Positions 41,392 through 50,826 of a stretch of 64,000 nucleotides of DNA are shown piece after piece (the first letter of the stretch is position 1; every line of letters starts with the position of its first letter). This stretch comes from DATBVX01 sp963705495 (GTDB taxonomy: Bacteria > Pseudomonadota > Gammaproteobacteria > Steroidobacterales > Steroidobacteraceae), in contig CAVPJQ010000005.1 in assembly GCA_963705495.1 (NCBI GenBank), forward strand, positions 360,511 through 424,510. The letters run 5' to 3'. The notes under the pieces were generated by a model that worked only from the letters and a program-made list of their open reading frames with translations, was not told where the DNA came from and searched no databases. The position numbers and the translations under genes were made by a program.

Positions 41392-44300
41392 GTGAATCGC
41401 ATGAAGCAAACATATCCGCGTCTGTCCGCCCTGATGGGGAGCATCGCGCTCACAGTCATGTGCGGCGGTCCTGCAGTGGCTGACGACAGCGAAATCTTCG
41501 TGAGTCAGGGGTCCGGCGCACAGCCGAATATTCTGCTGATCCTCGACACCTCGGGCAGCATGGATTCAGCGGTGAGCACGCAACCGCCCTATGACCCTGC
41601 TGTTACGTACTCCGGTTCTTGCGCTGCGGGGCGAATCTACTGGAGGGCCGGAAGTGGTGATCCGCCGGATTGCGGCACCAGCCGCTGGTTCAATGCGAGC
41701 CGGCTGGCCTGCGATGCAGCCGTTCAGGGCATCGACTCCGCGGGCCGCTATCTCGCGCAGCGCGCGGGACAATGGAACGGCACCTCGAACCACTGGGAGC
41801 AGGTGCGTGATGCCACCAAGGATCAACCGGTCGAGTGCAGCGCGGATGCAGGCGTCCACGGCGAGACTGCCGGCGATCCGGAGGTGTATGCCTTCAACAG
41901 CGGCATAGCGAACGATCGCTGGACCACGGACCCTGGCAATCAGCTCGACTGGGACGGGAGTGCTGTCAACCAGAGCTACACGTTCTACAGCGCCAACTGG
42001 CTCAACTGGCGCAGTGACACCAGCAGCTTCGTCACCCTCTCGCGCCTGCAGATCGTGCAGGACGTCGCCAGCAACTTTGTCGCGTCGATTTCAGGCGTCA
42101 ACATCGGCCTCATGCGCTACAGCAACAACGGTGGCAGCGGCGACGCGCAGGCCGAGGGCGGCATGGTCACTCACGAGGTCGTGCCGGTGGAAAGCGACCG
42201 GCCCGGACTCATGAACAGCATCAACCAGAACACGGCCGCCGGATTCACGCCGCTGTCGGAGACTCTCTACGAGGCGCATCAATACTTTTCGGGCGGCAAT
42301 GTGTTCTACGGCCGGGATTGCGCGACAGGCGTGACGCCCTGCTCGCAGGTGCAGCCTGGCCAGCCGCTGCCCAGCGTGCCGGCATCGCGCGAACCCGGAG
42401 ATCCGACCCACTATCACAGCCCCGCACAGCAATCGTGCCAGAAGAACTTCGTCGTCTACCTGACGGACGGCGAGCCGACGCAAGACAACAGCGCCGACAC
42501 CAGGATCGAGACGCTGCTGGGTCATGCCTGCGACGGTACCGGTCCGGGCCGCTGCCTGGACGATCTCGCCGGCTACATGCACGACCACGATCTTCGACCC
42601 GGGGTGCCCTCGGACCAGAACGTCGTGACGTACACCATCGGCTTCGGTGACGATGTCGCCGGGTCGACGTTCCTCGACGAAGTCGCCGCGGCAGGCGGCG
42701 GCGAGAATTTCTTCGCGGGCGACTCCGAATCACTGACGACCGTGCTCACCAACATCGTGAGCAAGATCGCCAACACCGCGACGACTTTCGTCGCACCCGC
42801 CGTGGCGGTCAACTCCTTCAATCGCACCGAGTCGCTGGCCGATCTTTATATCTCGGTGTTCGAGCCTACGAGCACCTACCATTGGCCCGGCAACGTCAAG
42901 AAGTATCGCGTGGAAGATGGCGTCGTAGTCGGCGCCGACACCACGGCGGACGGCGTCCCGGATCCAGCCATCGATCCGGCTACGGGATTTTTCGCGGCGG
43001 ATTCCAAGAGCTTCTGGTCCTCGACAACGGACGGCTCCGACGTCACCAAGGGCGGCGCCGCGAATGAGCAGCCCGCGGATCCCGCTACGCGCAAGGTTTA
43101 CACGTTCCTCGGCAACAACGACCTGACTGCTCCCGGAAATCGCGTGACCCGGGGCAACAACGCGCTCAACGATGCAGTCCTCGGCACCGGGCTGCCAGAC
43201 CTGCCAACCAAGGAGCAACTACTCGACTGGACAGTGGGCTTCGATCTGCGCGACGTCAACGGCGACGGGCGTACGGATGATGCGCGCTTGCAGATGGGCG
43301 ATCCCATCCACGGCAAGCCCGGCATCGTGATCTACGGCGGCTCCGCGGGGTCGCCTGACGTCGACGATGCAGTGGTCTACGCACCGACCAATGATGGTTA
43401 CCTGCATGCCATCAATGCCAAGACGGGCGCAGAACTGTGGTCGTTCATTCCGCCCGAACTGCTCGGTAACCTCGTGAACCTCTATGAGGATGATCCGACC
43501 AACGCGAAGCACTACGGTCTGGATGGCGATGTGCGGGCCTTCATGCTCGACGTCAACCGCAATGGCATCGTCGAGCCGGCCGGTGGCGACAAGGTATGGG
43601 TCTTCTTCGGCATGGGCCGCGGCGGCGATCACTACTATGCGCTCGACGTCACCAACAGGAACTCGCCGCGGCACATGTGGACGCTCGGGCCCGCGCAGTT
43701 GCCAGGCGTTGGGCAGACATGGTCCCCGCCGGCATTCGCGCGCGTGCAGATCAGCGGCGCGAGCCAGAATGCGCAAAACCTGGTGCTGGTGATGGGCGGC
43801 GGCTATGACCTGACGCAGGACAACGACCAGGTCGCGACGTTCTACAACACCGACACGCTCGGCAACCGCATCTTCATGGTAGACGCCGAGAGCGGGGATC
43901 TCCTGTGGTTCGCGGCGGGCCCTGGCGGCGCCGTCACGCCGAACCTGACGCTCACGAAGATGAACAATTCGATCCCGTCGGCGATTCGTGTGCTCGATCT
44001 CGATGGAGATGGATTTGCCGATCGCATGTACGCGGCCGATACCGGCGCGCGTCTCTGGCGCTTTGACATCGTCACGGACAGCGACGCCGCGGCGCCCGGC
44101 CAACAGGTGCCGAGCGCTTCCAACCTTGTAACGGGCGGAGTCCTTGCGTCGCTGGGAAATGCCGACCTCGGCTCGCATCCCAACAGCTCCACGCGTCGCT
44201 TCTACCAGTCCCCGGACGTCTCGCTGGTCCGTCGCCGCGGTGCGGCTCCGTATCTCAATATCGCGATCGGCTCCGGCTGGCGCGGTCACCCGATGAATAC

Positions 44301-44883
44301 GGATACGCAGGATCGCTTCTACTCCGTGCGCGACTATCAGCCGTTCACGACTCTCACGCAGACCGATTTCAACAACCTCACGGCCATCACGGATGGCGAC
44401 CTGGTGGACATCACTGATTCGGTCAATCCGATCGTCCCCGACGGCTCGGATGGATGGAAGCTGGAACTGCGCCTCCCGGGCGGCTTCGCGGGCGAAAAGG
44501 TATTGGCCGAGTCGCGCACCTTCGACAACATCATCTTCTTCCCGACCTATCTGCCGCGCGGCGCAGGGAACGCTGACCCGTGTGCGCCCGCGGGCACCAA
44601 TCGCGCGTATGCAATTGCGGTGGACGATGGACGGCCGGAGATCGACCGCAATCGCGACGGCGAAACGACTACCGAGGATCGTTATGCACCGCTCGCGACC
44701 ACCGGCATCGCACCAGAATTCAGCCTCCTGATGACCAGAGCTCAGCCCGGTCAGGGAGGCCAGGGCGGCCCGCTCGGCGGACGCGCGCTGACCTGTCTCG
44801 TCGGTGTGGAAGTTGTACAGGGCGTGTGCACCAGTGCTGGCGCGCCGGTACGCACCTATTGGCGCCAGCTTGGTGCCAAGTGA
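41392..44883 (+). CDS. pilY1: Type IV pilus tip adhesin/anti-retraction protein PilY1
   Basis: An 1163-residue protein from GTG 41392, with GCGGAG about seven bases upstream; ATG 41401 lies too far. Signal peptide, then a von Willebrand A domain with the MIDAS motif LILDTSGSMDS and YLTDGEPT. The C-terminal half is a PilY-type beta-propeller (VYAPTNDGYLHAINAKTGAE, WVFFGMGRGGDHYYALDV). Calcium-binding loops appear as DVNGDGRTDD (near 43255) and DLDGDGFADR (near 43998). The closing RTYWRQL is typical. It is secreted via the pilus machine and controls retraction and surface adhesion. The large minus-strand frame opposite it is a shadow. Confidence 0.95.
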   Translation: MNRMKQTYPRLSALMGSIALTVMCGGPAVADDSEIFVSQGSGAQPNILLILDTSGSMDSAVSTQPPYDPAVTYSGSCAAGRIYWRAGSGDPPDCGTSRWFNASRLACDAAVQGIDSAGRYLAQRAGQWNGTSNHWEQVRDATKDQPVECSADAGVHGETAGDPEVYAFNSGIANDRWTTDPGNQLDWDGSAVNQSYTFYSANWLNWRSDTSSFVTLSRLQIVQDVASNFVASISGVNIGLMRYSNNGGSGDAQAEGGMVTHEVVPVESDRPGLMNSINQNTAAGFTPLSETLYEAHQYFSGGNVFYGRDCATGVTPCSQVQPGQPLPSVPASREPGDPTHYHSPAQQSCQKNFVVYLTDGEPTQDNSADTRIETLLGHACDGTGPGRCLDDLAGYMHDHDLRPGVPSDQNVVTYTIGFGDDVAGSTFLDEVAAAGGGENFFAGDSESLTTVLTNIVSKIANTATTFVAPAVAVNSFNRTESLADLYISVFEPTSTYHWPGNVKKYRVEDGVVVGADTTADGVPDPAIDPATGFFAADSKSFWSSTTDGSDVTKGGAANEQPADPATRKVYTFLGNNDLTAPGNRVTRGNNALNDAVLGTGLPDLPTKEQLLDWTVGFDLRDVNGDGRTDDARLQMGDPIHGKPGIVIYGGSAGSPDVDDAVVYAPTNDGYLHAINAKTGAELWSFIPPELLGNLVNLYEDDPTNAKHYGLDGDVRAFMLDVNRNGIVEPAGGDKVWVFFGMGRGGDHYYALDVTNRNSPRHMWTLGPAQLPGVGQTWSPPAFARVQISGASQNAQNLVLVMGGGYDLTQDNDQVATFYNTDTLGNRIFMVDAESGDLLWFAAGPGGAVTPNLTLTKMNNSIPSAIRVLDLDGDGFADRMYAADTGARLWRFDIVTDSDAAAPGQQVPSASNLVTGGVLASLGNADLGSHPNSSTRRFYQSPDVSLVRRRGAAPYLNIAIGSGWRGHPMNTDTQDRFYSVRDYQPFTTLTQTDFNNLTAITDGDLVDITDSVNPIVPDGSDGWKLELRLPGGFAGEKVLAESRTFDNIIFFPTYLPRGAGNADPCAPAGTNRAYAIAVDDGRPEIDRNRDGETTTEDRYAPLATTGIAPEFSLLMTRAQPGQGGQGGPLGGRALTCLVGVEVVQGVCTSAGAPVRTYWRQLGAK

Positions 44884-44891
44884 GCGCGACC

Positions 44892-45314
44892 ATGCGTTCA
44901 CAACCGGGGTTCACACTGATCGAATTGATGATCGTCGTCCTGGTGATCGCGATCATCGCCTCGATCGCGGTGCCGAGCTATCGCAGCTACATGCTGCGCG
45001 CGCAGCGCAGCGACGCTACCGCGGCGCTGCTGCGCGCCAGGACCGCCCAGGAGAAATTCTTTCTGCAGAATCAGCGTTACATGGCTCCCGCCGATCTGAC
45101 CGCACGCGGCCTGGATGTGAGCGAGCACGGCTTCTACACGGTTGCGTCGGCTGTTCCCGATCCCGATCGACCTGGGGAGCTGGGCTTCAAGCTGACGGCG
45201 GCGCCAGCAGCGGGGGGGCCGCAGATGGCTGATACCAAGTGCACGAGCTTCACGCTCAACGACACAGGCTTGAGAAGCTCCGCCCCCAACCCGGTCGACA
45301 TGTGCTGGAAATAG
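44892..45314 (+). CDS. pilE: Type IV pilin-like PilE
   Basis: From ATG 44892, 140 residues: short leader MRSQPG, FTLIELMIVVLVIAIIASIA with Glu5, PSYRSYMLRAQRSDATAALL, KFFLQNQRYM, and C-terminal disulfide region (DTKCTSFTLND and DMCWK). This is the PilE form that closes the minor pilin cluster, eight bases after pilY1. The stop codon TAG at 45312-45314 coincides with the left end of a 155-base inverted-repeat element. Confidence 0.92.
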   Translation: MRSQPGFTLIELMIVVLVIAIIASIAVPSYRSYMLRAQRSDATAALLRARTAQEKFFLQNQRYMAPADLTARGLDVSEHGFYTVASAVPDPDRPGELGFKLTAAPAAGGPQMADTKCTSFTLNDTGLRSSAPNPVDMCWK

Positions 45315-45470
45315 GAAGGTACCGGACTTGGATTATTGGAAATTTGCGCTGATGCCTGGCGAAGAGTGCCCTTTCAGAGTGAAAGGCAGAAAGGCTAGCG
45401 CGCCCCGGTTCGACTGCAGAGACTCAGACACTGCACAAAGTGCCAATAATCCAAGTCCGGTACCTTCTTA
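45312..45470. repeat. Element with 25-bp perfect terminal inverted repeats, flanked by TA
   Basis: The left arm at 45315-45339 (GAAGGTACCGGACTTGG then ATTATTGG) is the exact reverse complement of 45443-45467. One mismatched pair (45314 G, 45468 T) and then TA dinucleotides (45312-45313 and 45469-45470) flank it, giving a 155-base unit between TA copies. The 103-base centre contains a smaller hairpin, CTTTCA-GAG-TGAAAG near 45380. It separates convergent pilE and ispH and supplies part of both stop codons. TA flanks suggest an IS630/mariner-type MITE; the GGTACCGGAC core also recalls REP-like repeats linked to Y1 transposases. There is no T-tract, so it is not a standard terminator. Confidence 0.8.
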
Positions 45471-46403
45471 GCTCCGCAGCGCTTTCGGCAAGCTGAAGAC
45501 GACGCTCTCGGGCCGCCCCTGGATCTCCTCCACACTCGCCCCACCCCACTGCTGCAGGCGGGCGATCACGGTCTGAACCAGGATCTCGGGCGCGGAAGCG
45601 CCGGCGGTGACTCCGACCACGCGCTTGCCCTCGAACCATTCGCGACGCAAGTCATCGGGGCCGTCGACCAGGTACCCGCGCACACCCTTCTTTTCCGCGA
45701 TTTCGCGCAAGCGATTCGAATTGGAGCTCGCCGGTGAGCCCACGACCACGAGCACGTCGCACTGCTCGAGGAGCGTCTTGACGGCGTCCTGGCGATTCTG
45801 CGTGGCATAGCAGATGTCTTCGCGTCGCGGACTGCTCAGTTCCGGAAACCGGGCACGCAGCGCTTCCACGACCCGTGCAGTGTCGTCGACCGACAAGGTC
45901 GTCTGCGACACGAACGCCAGTCGTGCCGGATCACGCACCTCGAGTCCCGCTACGTCTTCGGGCGTCTCCACGAGCGAAATCCGGCCACCGAAGGAAGTGT
46001 CGAACTGGCCCATCGTACCTTCCACCTCCGGATGGCCGCGGTGGCCGATCAGGACTACTTCGCGCCCGTCGCGCGCATAACGCGTCACTTCCATGTGCAC
46101 CTTGGTGACCAGCGGGCAGGTCGCATCGAACACGTTGAGCTCGCGTCGCGCAGCCTCATCCTGTACCGCGCGCGAAACGCCATGTGCGCTGAAGATCAGC
46201 GTCGCATCGTCCGGAACTTCGCTCAACTCCTCGACGAATACGGCCCCGAGGCTGCGCAGGCGATCGACGACGTACCGGTTGTGCACGACTTCATGCCGCA
46301 CATAGATCGGCGCGCCGAAAAGCGCCAGCGCTCGCTCAACAATATCGATGGCACGATCGACTCCAGCACAGAACCCACGCGGATTGGCGAGCAGCAGGCG
46401 CAT
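45468..46403 (-). CDS. ispH: 4-hydroxy-3-methylbut-2-enyl diphosphate reductase
   Basis: A 311-residue cytoplasmic iron-sulfur enzyme, last step of the MEP isoprenoid pathway. All three cluster cysteines are present: Cys12 (PRGFCAGV), Cys96 (DATCPLV) and Cys198 (EDICYATQNRQ). Conserved HGVSRAV, IGHRGHPEVEGTMGQ and GSPASSNSNRLREIAE also seen. Ten bases after lspA on the same strand; the fkpB gene commonly found between them is absent. The stop codon abuts the inverted-repeat element. Confidence 0.97.
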   Translation of the reverse strand: MRLLLANPRGFCAGVDRAIDIVERALALFGAPIYVRHEVVHNRYVVDRLRSLGAVFVEELSEVPDDATLIFSAHGVSRAVQDEAARRELNVFDATCPLVTKVHMEVTRYARDGREVVLIGHRGHPEVEGTMGQFDTSFGGRISLVETPEDVAGLEVRDPARLAFVSQTTLSVDDTARVVEALRARFPELSSPRREDICYATQNRQDAVKTLLEQCDVLVVVGSPASSNSNRLREIAEKKGVRGYLVDGPDDLRREWFEGKRVVGVTAGASAPEILVQTVIARLQQWGGASVEEIQGRPESVVFSLPKALRS

Positions 46404-46413
46404 GTTGCGGCGC

Positions 46414-46959
46414 TCAGCGGTTCACGGCAGGTGCTGAATCCGAGCGCCTGCTTTCCAGAATCGCGTCGAGGATCAGCAGTGCGGCCCCGATCGTGATCGA
46501 GGTGTCGGCCATGTTGAAGGCCGGAAACTCCCACTGCTTCCAGTGAAAGTGGATGAAATCGATGACATGGCCGTGCCACACACGGTCGATCACGTTGCCG
46601 AGCGCGCCACCCATGATCAGGGCGAGTCCCGCCGCCAGGAGGCGGTGACGTCGCGGATCGATCTGGCGCAGCCAGACGAGGATCGCCGCGCTCACCAGCA
46701 CGCCGAGCGCGATGAAGAACCATCGCTGCCAGCCCGAAGCGTCGGCGAGAAAGTTGAACGCGGCGCCGGTGTTGTACAGCAGCGTGAATTCGAGAAACGG
46801 CAGGACCTGCACCGAATCGAACAGGTCAAAGCGCGATTCGACCACGGCCTTCGTGACCTGGTCGAGGAGAATCACGAGCAACGCCAGCGAGCCCCAGCGC
46901 AGCGCGCCGAATCGCAGGTACCACGGTGTCACCGGAGCGGTAGCGGTTGATTGCGTCAC
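46414..46959 (-). CDS. lspA: Signal peptidase II (prolipoprotein signal peptidase)
   Basis: A 181-residue inner-membrane aspartyl protease that cleaves lipoprotein signal peptides. The start is GTG at 46959, overlapping the ileS TGA as GTGA. Four transmembrane helices; conserved LLDQVTKA, LYNTGAAFNFLAD, GGALGNVIDRV with catalytic Asp125, and FPAFNMADTSI with catalytic Asp152. An upstream extension of the frame to 47106 lies in the ileS coding region and is not used. Confidence 0.97.
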   Translation of the reverse strand: MTQSTATAPVTPWYLRFGALRWGSLALLVILLDQVTKAVVESRFDLFDSVQVLPFLEFTLLYNTGAAFNFLADASGWQRWFFIALGVLVSAAILVWLRQIDPRRHRLLAAGLALIMGGALGNVIDRVWHGHVIDFIHFHWKQWEFPAFNMADTSITIGAALLILDAILESRRSDSAPAVNR

Positions 46960-49778
46960 GCGAAGCGCCTCGTTTCGCCCGGTCCCTCGAGATTGATCGC
47001 GCAGCGGCTGCAGAGCGCGGGATGCCTGGTATTTGACCCCACATCGGGCCGATGGTGCCAGCAGCGCACGCACTTGGTGGATTTGGAGGGCTGAACGACC
47101 GTCCACACGCCCTGCGGCGCGACGCTCTCCGCTGCAACCGCGCCAGCCGGGGCAGCACTCACGACATGCACGCGCGCAGCGGACGTGATGAAGAGGAAAC
47201 GCAACTCCTCGCCCAGCGCTGCAAAACGCGGATACTGTGCGGCATCACAATAGACATCGACCTCCGCATCCAGTGGCGCGCCGATCACGCCTTGCTCGCG
47301 CAAACCTTCGAGCTGGCGTGTAACGTCCGTGCGCAGGCTGATCAGGGCCGGCCAGTCGATGCCGCCCGCGGCGATCTGCGGCAGCTTCGCCCACGTCGAG
47401 TGCAACACCGACTGCTCGCGTGTACCCGGAAGGAAGCGCCAGATCTCCTCGGCAGTGAAGCTCAGGATCGGCGCCAGCCAGCGCACCATGGCCTCCGCAA
47501 TCCACATGAGCGCCGTTTGCGCCGAGCGTCGGGATGGGCTGTCGGCCGGCAGCGTATAGAGGCGATCCTTCAGAACGTCGAGATAGAAGCCCCCCATGTC
47601 GACCACACAGAAGTTGTGTACTTTCTGATAGATGAGGTGGTACTGGAAGTCGCGATAGGCTGCGATGACCTCGCGCTGCAGGCTCGCGGTACGCTCGAGC
47701 GCCCAGCGATCGAGCGCGACCATCTGCGCCGGCGCAATTGCGTGCCCCGCAGGATCGAATCCGTGCAGGTTACCAAGCAGAAAACGCGCGGTGTTACGCA
47801 GGCGCCGATAGGAATCGGCCGTGCGCTTCAGAATCTCATCCGAAACGCTCATCTCGTTGCTGTAGTCCGTGGCCGCGACCCATAGGCGCAACACGTCCGC
47901 GCCCAAAGAGCCGACCACCTTCTGCGGAGCGACGACATTGCCGAGCGACTTCGACTGCTTGCGACCTTTCTCATCGACCGTGAAGCCGTGGGTCAGCACT
48001 CCTTTATATGGTGCGTGACGCGTCTGCGCGACCGAGATCAGGAGGGAGCTGTGGAACCAGCCGCGATGCTGGTCGGAACCTTCCAGATACAGGTCCGCCG
48101 GAATCGTGATCTCGGGGTGCATACGAGGCACGCAGTAATGCGCGCAACCTGAATCGGCCCAAACATCCATCACGTCCGGCACCTTCTCGTAGCGTTCGGC
48201 TTCCTCGCCCAGCAACTCGCGCGCATCGAGATCGAACCAGGCGTCGATGCCCTGCTGCTCGACCAGCTTCGCGACACGTTCGAGCAACTCCTCCGAGCGT
48301 GGGTGCAGCGTTCCCGATTCCCGTTCGATGAACAGGGCCAGCGGCACGCCCCACGTACGTTGCCGTGAGATACACCAGTCCGGGCGGTTCGCGATCATGC
48401 CATGCAGGCGCTGCTCGCCCCAGCCGGGCGTCCACTTCACCGCGCTGATCGCATCGAGGGCATCCGCGCGCAGGCGTGCCTGTTCCATGCTGATGAACCA
48501 CTGCGGGGTGGCGCGGAAGATGACGGGTGTGCGATGGCGCCAGCAGTGCGGATAGCTGTGACGGAACGGCTCATGCTTGAGCAACATGCCACGCTCGGTG
48601 AGCACACGAATGATGTGCTCGTTCGCGTCCCACACCTTCTCACCGGCGAACAGCTCGGTGCCGGGCAGGAAGCGGCCATCTGCGCCCACCGGATTGTCGA
48701 GCGGCAATCGGTACTCGACGCCAAGCGCAAAGTCCTCCTGTCCGTGCCCAGGCGCTGTGTGCACGGCGCCCGTACCGGCATCGAGCATCACATGGGCTGC
48801 GAGCACAACCGGAACGACGCGCTCGTAGAAAGGGTGGTTGAGCTTCAAGCCCTCAAGAGCTGCGCCCGTCGCGACCTTCACCTCGCGCCACTCGCCCGTG
48901 CCGATGCGCTGCACGACTGCACCCGCAAGCTCTGTGGCGACAACGATATATTCCATCTTGTCGGTACCACGCGCTTCGAGAAGCGAATACTGGTAGTCGC
49001 GATGCAGGGCCACGGCCTGGTTCGCGGGCAATGTCCACGGAGTCGTAGTCCAGATCGCGATCGCCACGGGCCACTCGTGGAGTGCGCCGCCGTCCAGGCC
49101 GAAGCGCTTCTCGAGATCACGAACGTCGCTCACCGGGAAGCGAACGTCGATCGCCGGCGATGTCTTGTCCTCGTACTCGACCTCGGCTTCGGCGAGCGCC
49201 GAGCGGCAATCGAGGCACCAATAGACCGGCTTGTAGCCCTTATAGATGTGGCCGTTGCGCAGAATCTGGCCCAGGGCGCGAAGCTGGTCCGCTTCATAGC
49301 GCGGCAACATCGTGAGATAGGGATTCGCCCAGTCGCCCAACACGCCGAGACGTTTGAAATCGGCACGCTGCGCTTCGACCTGCTCCTGCGCGAATTTGCG
49401 GCAAGCGGCACGGAACTCGCGCGCATTGAGCTTCTGGCCGACGCGGCCGTGCTGCTTTTCGACCTGCAGCTCGATGGGCAGGCCGTGGCAGTCCCACCCA
49501 GGGACGTAGGGCGCATCGTAGCCGTCGAGCGAGCGCGACTTCACCACGATGTCCTTGAGCACCTTGTTGAGCGCGTGACCCATGTGGATCGCGCCGTTGG
49601 CATAGGGTGGCCCATCCACGAGGATGAATTTCGGGCGATCAGCGGCAAGACGGCGCAACTTGCCGTAGATGTCCTCACTCTCCCACCAGCGCAGCATCTC
49701 AGGCTCACGGCGCGCGAGATCCGCCTTCATCGGAAAGTCGGTCTGCGGCAGGTTGATCGTCTGCTTGTAGTCGGTCAC
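46956..49778 (-). CDS. ileS: Isoleucyl-tRNA synthetase
   Basis: A 940-residue class I synthetase from GTG 49778 (GAGG ten bases upstream). The N-terminus TDYKQTINLPQTDFPM matches the family. HIGH motif PYANGAIHMGHALN, editing-domain TTPWTLPANQA and GTGAVHTAPGHGQED, KMSKS motif GRKQSKSLGN, anticodon domain, and a C-terminal zinc ribbon CVRCWHHRPDVG with CSRCAINLEG. It attaches isoleucine to tRNA-Ile and edits valine. It is coupled to lspA. A large plus-strand open frame opposite it is a shadow. Confidence 0.97.
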   Translation of the reverse strand: MTDYKQTINLPQTDFPMKADLARREPEMLRWWESEDIYGKLRRLAADRPKFILVDGPPYANGAIHMGHALNKVLKDIVVKSRSLDGYDAPYVPGWDCHGLPIELQVEKQHGRVGQKLNAREFRAACRKFAQEQVEAQRADFKRLGVLGDWANPYLTMLPRYEADQLRALGQILRNGHIYKGYKPVYWCLDCRSALAEAEVEYEDKTSPAIDVRFPVSDVRDLEKRFGLDGGALHEWPVAIAIWTTTPWTLPANQAVALHRDYQYSLLEARGTDKMEYIVVATELAGAVVQRIGTGEWREVKVATGAALEGLKLNHPFYERVVPVVLAAHVMLDAGTGAVHTAPGHGQEDFALGVEYRLPLDNPVGADGRFLPGTELFAGEKVWDANEHIIRVLTERGMLLKHEPFRHSYPHCWRHRTPVIFRATPQWFISMEQARLRADALDAISAVKWTPGWGEQRLHGMIANRPDWCISRQRTWGVPLALFIERESGTLHPRSEELLERVAKLVEQQGIDAWFDLDARELLGEEAERYEKVPDVMDVWADSGCAHYCVPRMHPEITIPADLYLEGSDQHRGWFHSSLLISVAQTRHAPYKGVLTHGFTVDEKGRKQSKSLGNVVAPQKVVGSLGADVLRLWVAATDYSNEMSVSDEILKRTADSYRRLRNTARFLLGNLHGFDPAGHAIAPAQMVALDRWALERTASLQREVIAAYRDFQYHLIYQKVHNFCVVDMGGFYLDVLKDRLYTLPADSPSRRSAQTALMWIAEAMVRWLAPILSFTAEEIWRFLPGTREQSVLHSTWAKLPQIAAGGIDWPALISLRTDVTRQLEGLREQGVIGAPLDAEVDVYCDAAQYPRFAALGEELRFLFITSAARVHVVSAAPAGAVAAESVAPQGVWTVVQPSKSTKCVRCWHHRPDVGSNTRHPALCSRCAINLEGPGETRRFA

Positions 49779-49821
49779 GAGAACAAGACCTCGGTCCTCC
49801 AATGTCGAACAGGGATAGCGA

Positions 49822-50754
49822 TCATGCTGAAAGTCCTAATGCTGCCCTCGCCTGCTGGGCATCGACGTGCATCTGCACGACCATCTGCGGCAGGGTCTCG
49901 AATTTCCGTTCCTCGCGCAGTCGCTTGACGAACTCCACGGCGAGCCAACGCCCGTAGAGGTCCACTTCGAAATCGAACACGTGCGCCTCGAGCAGTACTT
50001 CGCGCCCGCCGATCGTGGGTCGCGTGCCAAGGCTCGCAACACCGGGCAACGGCTGCGCCGCTATGCCTCGCACCCTGACCGCGAAAATTCCATCGAGTGG
50101 CGTGACCCGTCGGTGAACACGCATGTTCGCCGTCGGAAACCCGAGCTTGCGCCCCAGGCCCTCGCCGCGAATGACTTTGCCATGCATCGCGTAAGTGCGC
50201 CCCAGCAGGCGGGCCGCGTGCTCCAGATCGCCACTCGCCAGCGCAACGCGGATGGCACTCGAGCTGACCCTCTCGCCCTCGACCATCACCGGCTCCACGA
50301 CCTCGACGTCGAAGCCGAGCCGCGGGCCGACTTTCTGCAGCAGCGCCACATCGGCTTTGCCACCGACGCCAAATCGAAAGTCACTCCCAACCACAACCTG
50401 TCTCGCCCCCATTTGCTCACCCAGCAGCTGCTGCGCGAAAGCGTCTCCGTGCAGGCTCTGCAAGCGTTTCTCGAAGCGCAGCACGACGCATCGTTCCACC
50501 CCGGCTGCCGCGAACAACTCCAGCTTCTCGCGCAGGCGCGTGAGGCGCGCGGGTGCACGTGCTGGCTCGAAGTACTCGCGCGGTGCCGGCTCGAACGTCA
50601 TGACCGTCGCGGGCACACCCAAGCGCCGCGCATGACGGCCCAGTCGCTCGAGCATCGCCTGGTGACCGAGATGCACGCCGTCGAAGTTGCCGATCGTGAC
50701 TGCGCACCCGCGATGTCGGGCGCGCAGGTTGTGCAGCCCGCGCACGAGTTCCAT
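49822..50754 (-). CDS. ribF: Bifunctional riboflavin kinase / FAD synthetase
   Basis: A 310-residue enzyme from ATG 50754. N-terminal FMN adenylyltransferase domain with AVTIGNFDGVHLGHQAM and VVGSDFRFG, VSSSAIRVALASGD; C-terminal flavokinase domain with GRKLGFPTANM and ASLGTRPTIGG. It makes FMN and FAD. It lies 43 bases before ileS on the same strand, as in the conserved gammaproteobacterial order. Confidence 0.97.
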   Translation of the reverse strand: MELVRGLHNLRARHRGCAVTIGNFDGVHLGHQAMLERLGRHARRLGVPATVMTFEPAPREYFEPARAPARLTRLREKLELFAAAGVERCVVLRFEKRLQSLHGDAFAQQLLGEQMGARQVVVGSDFRFGVGGKADVALLQKVGPRLGFDVEVVEPVMVEGERVSSSAIRVALASGDLEHAARLLGRTYAMHGKVIRGEGLGRKLGFPTANMRVHRRVTPLDGIFAVRVRGIAAQPLPGVASLGTRPTIGGREVLLEAHVFDFEVDLYGRWLAVEFVKRLREERKFETLPQMVVQMHVDAQQARAALGLSA

Positions 50755-50826
50755 CAAGTACCGTCCGGCCGTTCGCGCAAGCCTGCCCAGATGGCGGGAT
50801 TATAAGGGCTCGATCGGGGATTGCAG

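Noticed and set aside
43219..44901. 560-codon open frame on the minus strand opposite pilY1
   Set aside because: It is a shadow frame: pilY1 has clear VWA, propeller and calcium motifs, and the antisense product is Arg-rich without any recognisable domain.
45315..45467. Inverted repeat as an ordinary bidirectional terminator
   Set aside because: The arms are 103 bases apart and there is no T tract; normal terminators have loops of 3-8 bases.
48402..49928. 508-codon open frame on the plus strand opposite ileS
   Set aside because: The ileS motifs (HIGH, KMSKS, zinc ribbon) are on the other strand; long antisense frames are expected at this GC content.
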